The notes under the pieces were generated by a model. The model did not search any database and was not told the DNA's origin. It worked only from the letters and a program-made list of their open reading frames with translations. Position numbers and translations under genes: made by a program. 64,000 bases of DNA, from contig CAJWAR010000005.1 in NCBI GenBank assembly GCA_913020445.1, positions 49,414-113,413 on the forward strand, given 5' to 3'. This stretch comes from an uncultured Rhodospirillaceae bacterium (GTDB taxonomy: Bacteria > Pseudomonadota > Alphaproteobacteria > Rhodospirillales > UBA2165). This document shows, piece after piece, positions 53,707 to 62,829 of the stretch (the stretch's first letter is position 1; each line of letters starts with the position of its first letter).

Positions 53707-55113
53707 TTGAAATATATCAGCACCCGTTCAGGTGCTCCTGATTTAGCTTTTGATGACGTATTGCTGGCAGGCCTTGCCCGCGATGGCGGTCTCTATGTGC
53801 CTGAAAGCTGGCCGCAGTTTTCTGAAAGTGATATTCGCGAGCTGCGCGGGCTAAGTTATCAGGAACTGGCGATCCGCATCATGCTGCCTTTCTTAGGAGG
53901 CACAATCCCAGAAGATGATTTCGCTGCCATGGTCAATGACGCTTATGCCCAATTTGATCACCCGGCAATTGCGCCGATGAAGCAATTGGGTGACGATCTA
54001 TGGATCGCTGAATTGTTTCACGGGCCGACGCTGGCGTTTAAGGATTACCCGCTGCAAGTGGTCGGCAGATTGTTTGATTACGTCCTCAAAAATCGCGGTG
54101 AACGGGTCACTATCGTCGGCGCAACCTCGGGCGATACGGGCTCTGCCGCCATCGAAGCCTGCCGTGACCGGGACGCCATCGAAATTTTTATCCTCCATCC
54201 AAAGGGCCGGGTTTCAGAGGTCCAGCGCCGCCAAATGACAACGGTGCAGTCCGGTAACGTCCATAACATCGCCTTGGACGGCACCTTTGATGATTGCCAA
54301 GATATGGTGAAAGCGCTGTTCGGTGATGAGAGCTTTCGGGATGAACATAATTTGTCGGCCGTCAACTCGATCAATTGGGCGCGCATCATGGCGCAGATTG
54401 TCTATTATTTCTGGACTGCTGTAGAGCTTGGCGCACCGGATCGGAAATTCGTCTTCGCCGTACCGACCGGTAATTTCGGCAATGTCTATGCCGGCTACGC
54501 CGCTAAGCGAATGGGACTGCCGATTGAGAAGTTTATTGTTGGCTCAAACGAGAACGATATTCTGACGCGCTTTTTTGAGAGCGGCAGGATGACGATGGCG
54601 CCGGTTGTGCCGACCCTCAGCCCGAGCATGGATATTCAGATCTCGAGCAATTTCGAGCGCCTGTTATTCGATCACTATGATCGGGACGGCAAGGCCGTGG
54701 CGAAAGCGCTGGAAGAATTTCGCCGCACTCAAAGTATCGAGTTTGGCCAAGGCCGGTGGCAGGCAATGCTGGCAGACTTTGAAGGCTGCCGCGTCAGTAC
54801 TGATGAAACCAAATCTGCCATTCGCAACGTCTATGAAGCGACCGGTGAGTTGCTCGACCCGCACAGCATTATTGGTGTGATCGCCAGCCAACAATACGAA
54901 GTCGCATCAGACGTGATAAAAATCGCCCTTGCAACGGCCCATCCGGCGAAGTTTCCGGCCGCCGTCGAGGAGGCTTCCGGCGTTCATCCTGAACTGCCGT
55001 CTCATCTTGCTAATCTCTTTGACCGCGAAGAACGCCTCAATGAGTTGCCCAATAATCTCGATCAAGTGGGTGATTTTATCGCCGGCAAGCTGGCCGAAAG
55101 AAAAGCTGCATGA
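53707..55113 (+). CDS. thrC: Threonine synthase
   Basis: PLP enzyme that turns O-phosphohomoserine into threonine. The 468 residues have the Lys-bearing motif HGPTLAFKDYPLQ near residue 107, the phosphate-binding GATSGDTGSAAIEACR, and AVPTGNFGNVYAGY. The start is TTG, 8 bases after a GGAGA ribosome site. Its stop overlaps the start of the M16 peptidase gene by 4 bp, a conserved alphaproteobacterial pair. Confidence 0.95.
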   Translation: MKYISTRSGAPDLAFDDVLLAGLARDGGLYVPESWPQFSESDIRELRGLSYQELAIRIMLPFLGGTIPEDDFAAMVNDAYAQFDHPAIAPMKQLGDDLWIAELFHGPTLAFKDYPLQVVGRLFDYVLKNRGERVTIVGATSGDTGSAAIEACRDRDAIEIFILHPKGRVSEVQRRQMTTVQSGNVHNIALDGTFDDCQDMVKALFGDESFRDEHNLSAVNSINWARIMAQIVYYFWTAVELGAPDRKFVFAVPTGNFGNVYAGYAAKRMGLPIEKFIVGSNENDILTRFFESGRMTMAPVVPTLSPSMDIQISSNFERLLFDHYDRDGKAVAKALEEFRRTQSIEFGQGRWQAMLADFEGCRVSTDETKSAIRNVYEATGELLDPHSIIGVIASQQYEVASDVIKIALATAHPAKFPAAVEEASGVHPELPSHLANLFDREERLNELPNNLDQVGDFIAGKLAERKAA

Positions 55114-56366
55114 GCACTCAGGTCACAACGCTAGGGTCCGGCCTGCGTATCGTTACTGATCATATGAGTACCGTCGAAACGGCGTCAGTTGGCGCCTGGG
55201 TCGCTGTCGGCACGCGTCACGAGAAGCCGGAGCTCAATGGCATTTCGCATTTGTTGGAGCATATGGCGTTTAAAGGCACCCGGCGGCGCTCGGCCCTCGC
55301 CATTGCCGAAGAAATCGAAGCGGTTGGCGGACATCTCAATGCCTATACGTCCAGGGAAAACACCGCTTACTTTGCCAAAGTCTTAAAAGAAGACGTGCCG
55401 CTTGCCGTCGATATTATCGCTGACATTCTGCAACATGCGACGATGGAGCCGGCTGAGTTGGAACGCGAACGGGCGGTTGTTATCCAGGAAATCCACCAAT
55501 CCAATGATACGCCGGATGACATAATATTTGATCACTTCCAGAAAACCGCCTATCCGGATCAAGCCATGGGCCGGCCGGTATTGGGTGCGGCCAAACTGAT
55601 TGAAGGACTGCCACGAAAAACCATCGTCGAATATATGAAAGGCCAATATTCAGCTTCTAAAGTGGTCGTTGCAGCTGCCGGCAACGTCGATCATAACGCT
55701 TTTGTAAAGCTTGCCGAAGCCGCTTTTTGTGATTTGCCGGAGGGTGACGAGACCACGGACGAACCGGTGATCTATCAAGGGGGCGATTACCGCGAAGCCC
55801 GCGAGCTCGAGCAGGTTCATGTCGTGCTGGGACTCGAAGGTGTTTCGTTTAAAGACCCGGATTACTATCCGCTGTCGGTATTGTCGACCTTGCTGGGTGG
55901 CGGCATGTCATCGCGCCTGTTTCAGGAAGCACGCGAAAAACGCGGTCTGGTTTATAGCATTTACAGCTTTATCTCCAACTTCGAGGATGGTGGTATTTTC
56001 GGCATTTACGCCGGCACGGGCCCGGATGAAGTAGTCGAACTCATACCGGTGATCTGCGATGAAGTTCGTAAATTGGCCGATCACGTGGGAGTAGACGAAC
56101 TGGCGCGGGCCCGGGCGCAGCTCAAAGCTGCGACATTGATGACGCTGGAAAGCACCGCGTCGCGCAGTGAACAAGTCGCCCGTCAGCTGCAGATTTTTGA
56201 CCGGATAGTGCCCATCAATGAAGTGATTGAAAACATTGAGAAAGTTGATGCGGCAGCCATCACCCGCACGGCGGCGCGTATGTTGGCGACGAAACCAACC
56301 TTGGCCGCCCTCGGTCCAACCGATAATCTGGCAGAATTCGATGCCGTGACGGCGCGGCTAAACTAA
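55110..56366 (+). CDS. M16-family zinc peptidase (mitochondrial-processing-peptidase-like)
   Basis: A 418-residue peptidase with the inverted zinc motif HLLEHMAFKGT (HxxEH) near residue 48 and the later Glu in ERERAVVIQEI. GGGMSSRLFQEAREKRGLVYSI is the conserved C-terminal substrate-binding motif. It resembles the beta subunit of mitochondrial processing peptidase, of which bacterial relatives are ancestors. Natural substrates in bacteria are unclear. It is coupled to thrC by an ATGA overlap. Confidence 0.93.
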   Translation: MSTQVTTLGSGLRIVTDHMSTVETASVGAWVAVGTRHEKPELNGISHLLEHMAFKGTRRRSALAIAEEIEAVGGHLNAYTSRENTAYFAKVLKEDVPLAVDIIADILQHATMEPAELERERAVVIQEIHQSNDTPDDIIFDHFQKTAYPDQAMGRPVLGAAKLIEGLPRKTIVEYMKGQYSASKVVVAAAGNVDHNAFVKLAEAAFCDLPEGDETTDEPVIYQGGDYREARELEQVHVVLGLEGVSFKDPDYYPLSVLSTLLGGGMSSRLFQEAREKRGLVYSIYSFISNFEDGGIFGIYAGTGPDEVVELIPVICDEVRKLADHVGVDELARARAQLKAATLMTLESTASRSEQVARQLQIFDRIVPINEVIENIEKVDAAAITRTAARMLATKPTLAALGPTDNLAEFDAVTARLN

Positions 56367-56384
56367 TTTTTTGGAAACTCCCAA

Positions 56385-56837
56385 ATGGTCAGAATTTTCG
56401 ATAAATCGAAGCTTAAGACCGATTGCGAAAACTGCGATGCGGTTTGTTGTGTCGCGACAAAATTCAAACTGCCCCATTACACCAAGCCGCCACGCACGCC
56501 GTGCAAACATCTCGACCACGAGCACGGCAGTTGCACTATCTTCGACAAATTGGAAGATGAAGGATTTACCTTTTGCCGGGATTTCGATTGCTACGGCGGC
56601 GGGCTGGCCGTCAGTAATTTGTTTAAGGATCTCGGCAAGAATTGGGTGAGCGATCCTGAAATAGCTGAAGTTCAATTTCACACCTTCAGTATTGTCTATT
56701 TTCAGCTGGTTAAATATCTCCACCCTGACCGCGCCATCGAAATCGACGTGCCGGACGACGTTATTGAAGAGCTTAAGCCCTTCACCGAGCAAGCCCTGGA
56801 CATGCTGGCGACAACTGCTGATCCGTTTGAGAAATAG
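56385..56837 (+). CDS. Cysteine-rich YkgJ-like metal-binding protein
   Basis: A 150-residue protein with a cysteine pattern of the YkgJ-type zinc/iron-binding group: CENCDAVCCV near residue 14, PCKHLDHEHGSC, and CRDFDCYGGG. Related segments form the N-terminal module of some pentapeptide-repeat proteins. A helical C terminus follows. Metal binding is likely; function is unknown. A GGAA ribosome site precedes the ATG. It follows the M16 peptidase by 18 bp. Confidence 0.75.
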   Translation: MVRIFDKSKLKTDCENCDAVCCVATKFKLPHYTKPPRTPCKHLDHEHGSCTIFDKLEDEGFTFCRDFDCYGGGLAVSNLFKDLGKNWVSDPEIAEVQFHTFSIVYFQLVKYLHPDRAIEIDVPDDVIEELKPFTEQALDMLATTADPFEK

Positions 56838-56844
56838 TTAAAAA

Positions 56845-56885
56845 TTAATTTTTACAAAGGTGACAGACACCTTTCAAAAAATTAA
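56845..56885. repeat. REP-like palindrome (AAAGGTG-N5-CACCTTT core)
   Basis: A 7-bp perfect core AAAGGTG/CACCTTT with loop ACAGA is extended to 18-base arms with two mismatches. On the minus strand it reads AAAGGTGTCTGTCACCTTT, a short palindrome I recognise from many bacterial genomes near REP-associated transposase activity. It lies between convergent genes. A second dyad (AATT-TCACGAC/GTCGTGAATT) is next to it at 56906-56927. Confidence 0.55.
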
Positions 56886-56933
56886 CGAAGTTGTGAATAC
56901 ATGTGAATTTCACGACAGTCGTGAATTAACCTT

Positions 56934-57530
56934 TTAAGCGTGGCCCGCTTCGTCGGAGAGCATGCGGGGGTCGATGCCGATCTTGGCGATTGAGCGCTCC
57001 CATTTGGTTTCCTGATCGCCACCAAAAATAAGCTCATGATCCGCCGGCGCCTGGAGCCAGCCATTGGCGCGAATTTCATCATCCAACTGACCCGGTCCCC
57101 AGCCCGCATAGCCGAGCGCCAACAGGCTTCGGCGCGGACCATAGCCGCGCGCAATGGCTTTTAAGATATCGACCGTTGCCGTCAGCGCGACGCCATCCTC
57201 GACTTCCAAGGTTGCGTCCTGCTGATATTCAGATGAGTGCAAAACAAATCCCCGGCCGGCCTCAACCGGGCCACCAAAATGGATCGGCACAGCTTCGCCG
57301 GCATTGCCTTCATCAATGCCGAGTTGTTCCAGCAATTCAGGAAAAGAAAGTGAGTCCATCACCTGATTGAGCACCAGACCCATCGCGCCTTCTTCCGTAT
57401 GGGCGCACATATATATAACTGTCTTGAAAAACCGCTCGTCCCGCATTCCCGGCATGGCAATCAAAAGCTGCCCGGAGATATAGGGATCGGAACTGCGATT
57501 GGATGTCTCGTTGCTATACATGCTACCCAT
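56934..57530 (-). CDS. YqgE/AlgH family protein
   Basis: About 198 residues of the YqgE/AlgH family, conserved in proteobacteria, role uncertain despite old links to alginate control. Motifs: [47 protein letters not shown] (as [17 protein letters not shown]), and [14 protein letters not shown]. The start is unclear: an upstream TTG at 57560 and ATGs at 57530 and 57521 are all in frame; 57530 gives a typical length. It diverges from the DsbD-family gene. Confidence 0.88.
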   Translation of the reverse strand: MGSMYSNETSNRSSDPYISGQLLIAMPGMRDERFFKTVIYMCAHTEEGAMGLVLNQVMDSLSFPELLEQLGIDEGNAGEAVPIHFGGPVEAGRGFVLHSSEYQQDATLEVEDGVALTATVDILKAIARGYGPRRSLLALGYAGWGPGQLDDEIRANGWLQAPADHELIFGGDQETKWERSIAKIGIDPRMLSDEAGHA

Positions 57531-57560
57531 ATATATGGCGTTCCTATCGCTCAAAAACAA

Positions 57561-57886
57561 GAATCGGCATCAAATAAAACCGGTTCCAACGAATGATCGC
57601 ACAGGCGTCCTCTGGATAAAAGAGCCGGAGCGATCAATTTCTTTCAATTTCCAAATTTAATGGCAGATTAGGGCTATAATAGGGCATAGCGAACACTTAA
57701 AATTCCATCCGCAGCGCCATTTGAGGCTAATTAACCATGGATAGGGAGCGAATCGAACACAATTGGTAAAGTTCGCGTGAATTAACGGCATAGGACTACC
57801 TTAACGGCATTATTTACCTATATAGGTAATCAGCATAAGTTACGTGGCCCTGAAATATTGAAATAAAATAGGCAGTTGATCGTTAG
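57561..57886. other. Divergent promoter region with a 16-bp palindrome
   Basis: About 330 bp without a credible gene. TATAAT at 57675-57680 could be a -10 element without a clear -35. TTACCTATATAGGTAA at 57814-57829 is a perfect palindrome 57 bp before the reductase gene. Otherwise A+T-rich. Confidence 0.55.
57814..57829. promoter_or_regulatory. Perfect 16-bp palindrome upstream of the DsbD-family gene
   Basis: TTACCTATATAGGTAA equals its own reverse complement. Its place in the leader region suggests an operator for a dimeric repressor or activator of the disulfide reductase gene; the binding protein is unknown. Confidence 0.5.
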
Positions 57887-60070
57887 ATGAAATTCAAAAT
57901 ACCCAAATTAAACGTCGTGAGCGCATCCACGCTAACCCTCTTCGCCGGATTGCTAACACTTGCCGGCTCTGCTGCCGCTACCGCTCAGGATGCCTCACCG
58001 TGGATTAAAACCGAGCAAACTTCGGTGCGGCTAATTTCGGCACTGCCCAATCTCGGCAACAGCAAGGACATTAAACTCGGCCTGCAGTTTAAATTGAAAA
58101 AGGGCTGGAAAATATATTGGCGGACGCCGGGTGATGCCGGATTCCCGCCTAACCTCAACTGGCAAAAGTCTAGCAATCTGGAAAAAACAGAATTTGGCTG
58201 GCCGCTGCCAAGCCGTTTCGAAGTCTTAGGCTTGCAAACGCTCGGCTACAAAAAAGAAGTTGTCTTTCCGATCACCGCAACCGTCAAAGACCCGGCCCGA
58301 CCGCTAAAATTGCGCGCCGAGCTCAACTACCTGACTTGCGACGATATCTGCATACCCTACAAAGCTGATCTGACTTTCGACCTGCCGGCTGGTGATGCGT
58401 CGACCGATAGTATGTCAGCTAACTACCATCTAATCAGCCAATATGCGGCAAAAATTCCGGGCGATGGTAAGGCTCACAACCTGTCGATCGAAAGCGTTGA
58501 GACAACCGGTCAATTTAGCGAAGTCGAAAAAGATGTCCGCAAAGGTTTCATCCGGATAAAAGCCAAAAGCGGCATCCCTTTTAACAAGCCGGATGTCTTT
58601 ATCGAAGGGCCGGAACTGACTTTTTTTGGCAAGCCGGTGGCCAGCCTAAGCCATGACGGCGCGACAGCGACGATTAAAGTCCCAGTCTCAGAAGAAGAAA
58701 AAGCGAAGATTGTGAATGCCAGCCTGCGCCTGACCCTCAAAGATGGCGCGCGATCAGCGGAGCGCACGCTGACCGTCACCGCCGGCAAATCTGCACCGAC
58801 AATCACCAAGACCCTACCCTTCTCGTTGCCGATGATCCTGGTTTTCGCGTTACTGGGCGGCTTGATTTTGAATTTGATGCCCTGCGTGCTGCCGGTTATC
58901 TCGTTGAAAATTCTCGGCGTGGTATCCCATGGCGGCGCCGAAGACCGCACGGTGCGGATGAGTTTTATGGCCTCTTCGCTGGGCATTATTACGTCCTTCC
59001 TGATCATCGCCGGCGGGTTGGTTGGCTTGAAGCTTGCAGGCTCGGCTGTCGGTTGGGGCATCCAGTTTCAGCATCCCTGGTTTATTGTCGGCTTGAGCGT
59101 GCTGGTTTCCCTATTCGCTTATAATCTTTGGGGAATTTTTGAATTTCGCCTGCCTTCCTGGATTAGCGACCGGGCCGGCGCTTCCACTGGCGTAGCCCAA
59201 GACCATCAGAGTTTTGGCGGTAACTTCGCTACCGGCGCATTCGCTACAGTCCTCGCGACACCATGCTCTGCGCCTTTCCTAGGCACCGCGGTCGGCTTTG
59301 CCTTGGCGGGGGGTACGTTCGATATATTTGCCGTCTTTTTGGCCTTGGGTGTCGGCATGGCGCTGCCGTTCATCTCCATCGCCCTTTTCCCACGTCTTGC
59401 CAGCCGGATGCCGAAACCCGGCAATTGGATGAATACCTTGAAGAAAATCCTGGGCGCTGCCCTGGCCGCTACGGCGATCTGGCTGCTATCGGTGCTGGCT
59501 ATCCAACTGAGCCTGAACGCGGCCTTAATCGTTGGCGCCTTGATGATCGCCATGGGCCTCGTGCTGGTTCTGCGCAACCGTCTATCCGAGAGCCGCCAAA
59601 AACTTGCATCGCTTGGCATCGTTGTCGTTATCATCGGCGCTTTCTGGACGCCCTATACCTACACCCCATCGGCGGCACTCTTAAACACCTCGTCCAAAGA
59701 AGCGTACTGGCAGCCTTTCGCGCCGGAGACCATTCCCGGACTCGTTGCCGAAGGAAAAACCGTGTTTGTTGATATTACCGCTGAGTGGTGCATCACATGT
59801 CAGGTCAACAAAGCCACGGTGCTCAATCGCGGGCAAATTCACGAGCTTTTATCGAGCGGCAAAGTGATCGCCATGCAAGGCGATTGGACCCGGCCCGATC
59901 CCAAGATCACAGCCTATCTCAAAAGCTTTGGCCGGTTTGGTATTCCGTTCAATGTGGTCTATGGCCCGGGCGCACCTTTGGGTGAAACCCTGCCAGAACT
60001 GTTGACACCTGGTTTTGTTTTGAGCGGCTTAGAAAAAGCGTCAAATGGAGCAATTTTAGCTAAGAAATAA
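57887..60070 (+). CDS. DsbD/ScsB-family thiol:disulfide interchange protein
   Basis: Inner-membrane electron carrier that moves reducing power from cytoplasmic thioredoxin to the periplasm. The 727 residues have a signal peptide (about 1-34), a periplasmic N-terminal domain with paired cysteines (LTCDDICIPY), a membrane region of about eight helices with Cys in NLMPCVLPVISLK and TPCSAPFLG, and a C-terminal thioredoxin-like domain with AEWCITCQVNKATVLN (WCITC). The three-domain plan matches the family. It ends 2 bp from the convergent EamA gene. Target proteins are unknown. Confidence 0.92.
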   Translation: MKFKIPKLNVVSASTLTLFAGLLTLAGSAAATAQDASPWIKTEQTSVRLISALPNLGNSKDIKLGLQFKLKKGWKIYWRTPGDAGFPPNLNWQKSSNLEKTEFGWPLPSRFEVLGLQTLGYKKEVVFPITATVKDPARPLKLRAELNYLTCDDICIPYKADLTFDLPAGDASTDSMSANYHLISQYAAKIPGDGKAHNLSIESVETTGQFSEVEKDVRKGFIRIKAKSGIPFNKPDVFIEGPELTFFGKPVASLSHDGATATIKVPVSEEEKAKIVNASLRLTLKDGARSAERTLTVTAGKSAPTITKTLPFSLPMILVFALLGGLILNLMPCVLPVISLKILGVVSHGGAEDRTVRMSFMASSLGIITSFLIIAGGLVGLKLAGSAVGWGIQFQHPWFIVGLSVLVSLFAYNLWGIFEFRLPSWISDRAGASTGVAQDHQSFGGNFATGAFATVLATPCSAPFLGTAVGFALAGGTFDIFAVFLALGVGMALPFISIALFPRLASRMPKPGNWMNTLKKILGAALAATAIWLLSVLAIQLSLNAALIVGALMIAMGLVLVLRNRLSESRQKLASLGIVVVIIGAFWTPYTYTPSAALLNTSSKEAYWQPFAPETIPGLVAEGKTVFVDITAEWCITCQVNKATVLNRGQIHELLSSGKVIAMQGDWTRPDPKITAYLKSFGRFGIPFNVVYGPGAPLGETLPELLTPGFVLSGLEKASNGAILAKK

Positions 60071-60072
60071 TA

Positions 60073-60963
60073 TTACTTGGCAGCTGATTTGATCAATTTG
60101 GCCTCATATCGAATATTGTAATAATTGCCGGCGAAAATCACGATGGCGCCAGCAATGAGCGCAAGTTCCAAACTTTCCTGATAGAAAAAGAACCCAATCA
60201 CCGCGACCAATGGCATGCGTAAATAATCCAGCGGAATGACAGTCAAGGTATCCGCCACTTGAAAGGCCCTGGTCACGCAGTAATGCGCCGTCAATGCAGT
60301 CACTCCTACCAAGACGATCCACGGCGCATCGCCTAGGGTCGGTGGCACCCAGGTAAAGAAAGCCGGAACGAGCCCGAACGGGAGCTGCATCAAATTCATA
60401 TAAAACAAGATGGCGAGGGGTGTATCAGTTATCACCAGGGGTTTTGTTGCGATATAAGCGACGGCGTAGCCAAACGCCGCGCCAACGACGATGAGCGACG
60501 CCAGATCAACTACTTCGGCACCCGGTTTCATAATAATTAAAACACCGCCAAAGCCACAAATTATAGCGATGATGCGGGCATGATGCAGTCGCTCGCGCAG
60601 GACAATAACTGCCAGCAATGCCGCCCAAACCGGAATGGTAAATTCGAGCGTAAAAACTGTTGCCAAAGGCAGCAGCGAAATACCCAGGACCCAGCCGAAT
60701 TGACCGCCAAAATGAAAAAAATTACGCAACAGATGGAGCCGCAACCGCTCTGTCCTAATTTCATGCCAGCCGGCACGCATGATAAATGCCACGGTGATCA
60801 CGAGGCCAACGATTGAGCGAAAGGTTAAAATCTCAAACGTATTCATGGTATCGGATAGCTCACGTGCGGCGATCGCCATAAACAAAAAGGACAGCACCGC
60901 GCCACCCATCCACAAAAAACCTTGGATTAAAGATGCCGTATCGGCCGCAGGTTTTTGGGTCAT
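60073..60963 (-). CDS. EamA/DMT-family transporter
   Basis: A 296-residue inner-membrane permease with ten predicted helices in two EamA repeats. Recognisable parts: FEILTFRSIVGLVITVAF, FTIPVWAALLAVIVLRERL, GVLIIMKPG, and LDYLRMPLVAVIGFFFYQES. Family members export small metabolites or nucleotide-linked compounds. It begins directly after the coq7 stop. Substrate is unknown. Confidence 0.9.
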   Translation of the reverse strand: MTQKPAADTASLIQGFLWMGGAVLSFLFMAIAARELSDTMNTFEILTFRSIVGLVITVAFIMRAGWHEIRTERLRLHLLRNFFHFGGQFGWVLGISLLPLATVFTLEFTIPVWAALLAVIVLRERLHHARIIAIICGFGGVLIIMKPGAEVVDLASLIVVGAAFGYAVAYIATKPLVITDTPLAILFYMNLMQLPFGLVPAFFTWVPPTLGDAPWIVLVGVTALTAHYCVTRAFQVADTLTVIPLDYLRMPLVAVIGFFFYQESLELALIAGAIVIFAGNYYNIRYEAKLIKSAAK

Positions 60964-61536
60964 TTAAATACGTTCCGACAGCCAGATGGCCAAACGGGAG
61001 CCGGATTTAATAGCCGCTGACAGCACCGGGTAGGCGGGTGCTTTCTCTGCATCATTTGCCAAGCCGATATCCCGGTGCTCAATCTCTTCCGCTTTAAATT
61101 CCTCGATCACTTGTTGAAGTTCCGCCTCGCTTTCGCTTTTTGGTAACGCCCCGAGTTTGGCAGATTGATCGGCGTAGTGTTCTTCGATGACTTCTTCAAC
61201 GGCAACCGTACACGCCATGGCGGCTTCCCGGCCGAGTAAAGCGGTGCCGGCACCCAAAGCAAATCCGGCAACATGCCAAAACGGCGTCAGCGCGGTTGGC
61301 CGTACGCGCCGCTCAACCACCATTTTATTGAAGGCATCCAGGTGTTTTTCCTCAGCCGCCGCCATTTCACGCAAGATGGGGCCGTCCTTGGTTTCGCCCA
61401 GCACGGCCAGCTGACCTTCATAGATGCGTTTGGCGCCGTACTCACCCGCCTGATCAACCCGGATGATGCGCTCAATCATCTCGTCCTTGGTGGGATCGCC
61501 GGGCAGGCGGCCATAATGTTTTGTTGGGCGGGACAT
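60964..61536 (-). CDS. coq7: Demethoxyubiquinone hydroxylase Coq7
   Basis: Carboxylate-bridged di-iron hydroxylase that adds a ring oxygen in ubiquinone synthesis. The 190 residues carry the six metal-ligand contexts: VDQAGEYGAKRIYEGQL, AAEEKHLDAFN, CTVAVEEVIEEHYADQ and AEEIEHRDIGL. It overlaps the dsbB stop by one base and is followed without gap by the EamA gene. Membrane-associated despite no spanning helix. Supports a ubiquinone-based respiratory chain. Confidence 0.93.
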   Translation of the reverse strand: MSRPTKHYGRLPGDPTKDEMIERIIRVDQAGEYGAKRIYEGQLAVLGETKDGPILREMAAAEEKHLDAFNKMVVERRVRPTALTPFWHVAGFALGAGTALLGREAAMACTVAVEEVIEEHYADQSAKLGALPKSESEAELQQVIEEFKAEEIEHRDIGLANDAEKAPAYPVLSAAIKSGSRLAIWLSERI

Positions 61537-62054
61537 TAGCTACTCAAATCCGTATCATATTTCTTTAAGACAACGGCGCCAAAGAAGCTAACCGCAGCCA
61601 AACCAATTGAGGCCGCCGTATTGTAGACGGTCATCGACAGACCAAACAAGGTCCAGTCGATCTGATCGCATCGCTTGGGCATTTTGGCCAACAATTGACT
61701 TTGAAAATCCTTGAAACTCGTGAGCGCATCACCGCCGCTACTACCGCAGCTCGTCGCTGCTTCCCACCAATGCTGCTCAACGCCGTTATGATAAAAGGCC
61801 AGAGCCGCACCGAGCAGAAAAATAACGCCGATGACTTTGAGCGTCCCGTCATGGTCGATCGCCCCGATATACATCCCCATAAAAGCAAAAACGATCACCG
61901 CAAAATAGGGGATGCGCTGATATTTACAGAGAATACACGGTTCCAGATCAAACATATATTGCGCCGTAAAAGCTGTCGCCAAGGCGCCAATGCTCGCCAT
62001 CAGCAACACGCCCAACACTATTTTATTGGTTTTTTCCGTTTTCATTATAGGCAC
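61536..62054 (-). CDS. dsbB: Disulfide bond formation protein DsbB
   Basis: Membrane oxidase (172 residues, four helices) that regenerates periplasmic DsbA and passes electrons to quinone. The first Cys pair is C-x2-C in LEPCILCKYQR; the second is Cys in ATSCGSS and Cys in PKRCDQIDW. The start is GTG or the ATG at 62045. It begins 3 bp after the DedA-like gene and precedes coq7, linking disulfide formation to quinone supply. Confidence 0.9.
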   Translation of the reverse strand: MPIMKTEKTNKIVLGVLLMASIGALATAFTAQYMFDLEPCILCKYQRIPYFAVIVFAFMGMYIGAIDHDGTLKVIGVIFLLGAALAFYHNGVEQHWWEAATSCGSSGGDALTSFKDFQSQLLAKMPKRCDQIDWTLFGLSMTVYNTAASIGLAAVSFFGAVVLKKYDTDLSS

Positions 62055-62057
62055 ATT

Positions 62058-62639
62058 CTAAAGCAGATATTTGACCAAGACAAAGCCACCGATCAGCAAG
62101 ATACAGAACAGCACAAACAACAGCCCGAGGCGGCGTTCAATAAAGGCTTTGATCGGTTCACCGAATTTCCAGAGCAGGGCAGCGACAATAAAGAACCGCA
62201 AGCCCCGGGCGAGGATCGAAGCAACAATAAAAACCGGCATGCTGAGCCCGGTGACGCCGCTCAGGATGGTGATGACTTTGTAGGGGAACGGCGTCACGCC
62301 GGCAAAAAAGACCGCCCAAGCGCCCCACTCATTATAGGTTTCCTGAAATTCGGCAAATCTGGAGCTATAGTGATAGAACTCCAATATCGGCTTACCAATC
62401 TGCTCGAATAAAAAGAAGCCGATACCATAGCCGAACACGCCACCAATAACCGAGGCGACCATGCAGACACCGGCAATCACCCAGGCGCGATCACGCGCGG
62501 CCAAGACCATTGGGATCAATAAGATATCGGGTGGAATGGGAAAAACCGAACTTTCTACCAGCGATATCAGCGCCAACGCCAAAATGGCGTGTTTGTGAGC
62601 GGCAAGGCTCAATGTCCAGTCATATAATCGGCGAAGCAT
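62058..62639 (-). CDS. DedA/VTT-family membrane protein (YqaA-like)
   Basis: A 193-residue membrane protein of the VTT (SNARE-associated Golgi) family, YqaA-like branch: LISLVESSVFPIPPDILLIPM near the N terminus, then GVFGYGIGFFLFEQIG, FAEFQETYNEWGAWAVFFAG, and TPFPYKVITILSGVTGLSMP. Relatives move lipids or affect membrane potential. First gene of a four-gene leftward operon with dsbB, coq7 and the EamA transporter. Confidence 0.9.
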   Translation of the reverse strand: MLRRLYDWTLSLAAHKHAILALALISLVESSVFPIPPDILLIPMVLAARDRAWVIAGVCMVASVIGGVFGYGIGFFLFEQIGKPILEFYHYSSRFAEFQETYNEWGAWAVFFAGVTPFPYKVITILSGVTGLSMPVFIVASILARGLRFFIVAALLWKFGEPIKAFIERRLGLLFVLFCILLIGGFVLVKYLL

Positions 62640-62829
62640 GAATTATTATTTACCTGTCTGCACTTGAACTTTCGGAAGCCTTTACTATCTGGTTCATTAG
62701 AGATTGGCAATCTGACAATATTTTTGGCGCCGTAGTGATGACGGTCACCTTCATGGCCAATTTATTTTGTTAGATTTTGCGATCAATAAGTCGAACTACA
62801 ATGATAAGTAACAATGGGCCGGAAATAAA

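Noticed and set aside
56845..56885. Rho-independent terminator between the Cys-rich gene and yqgE
   Set aside because: The stem is good but there is no T tract following it on either strand; a REP-like palindrome fits better.
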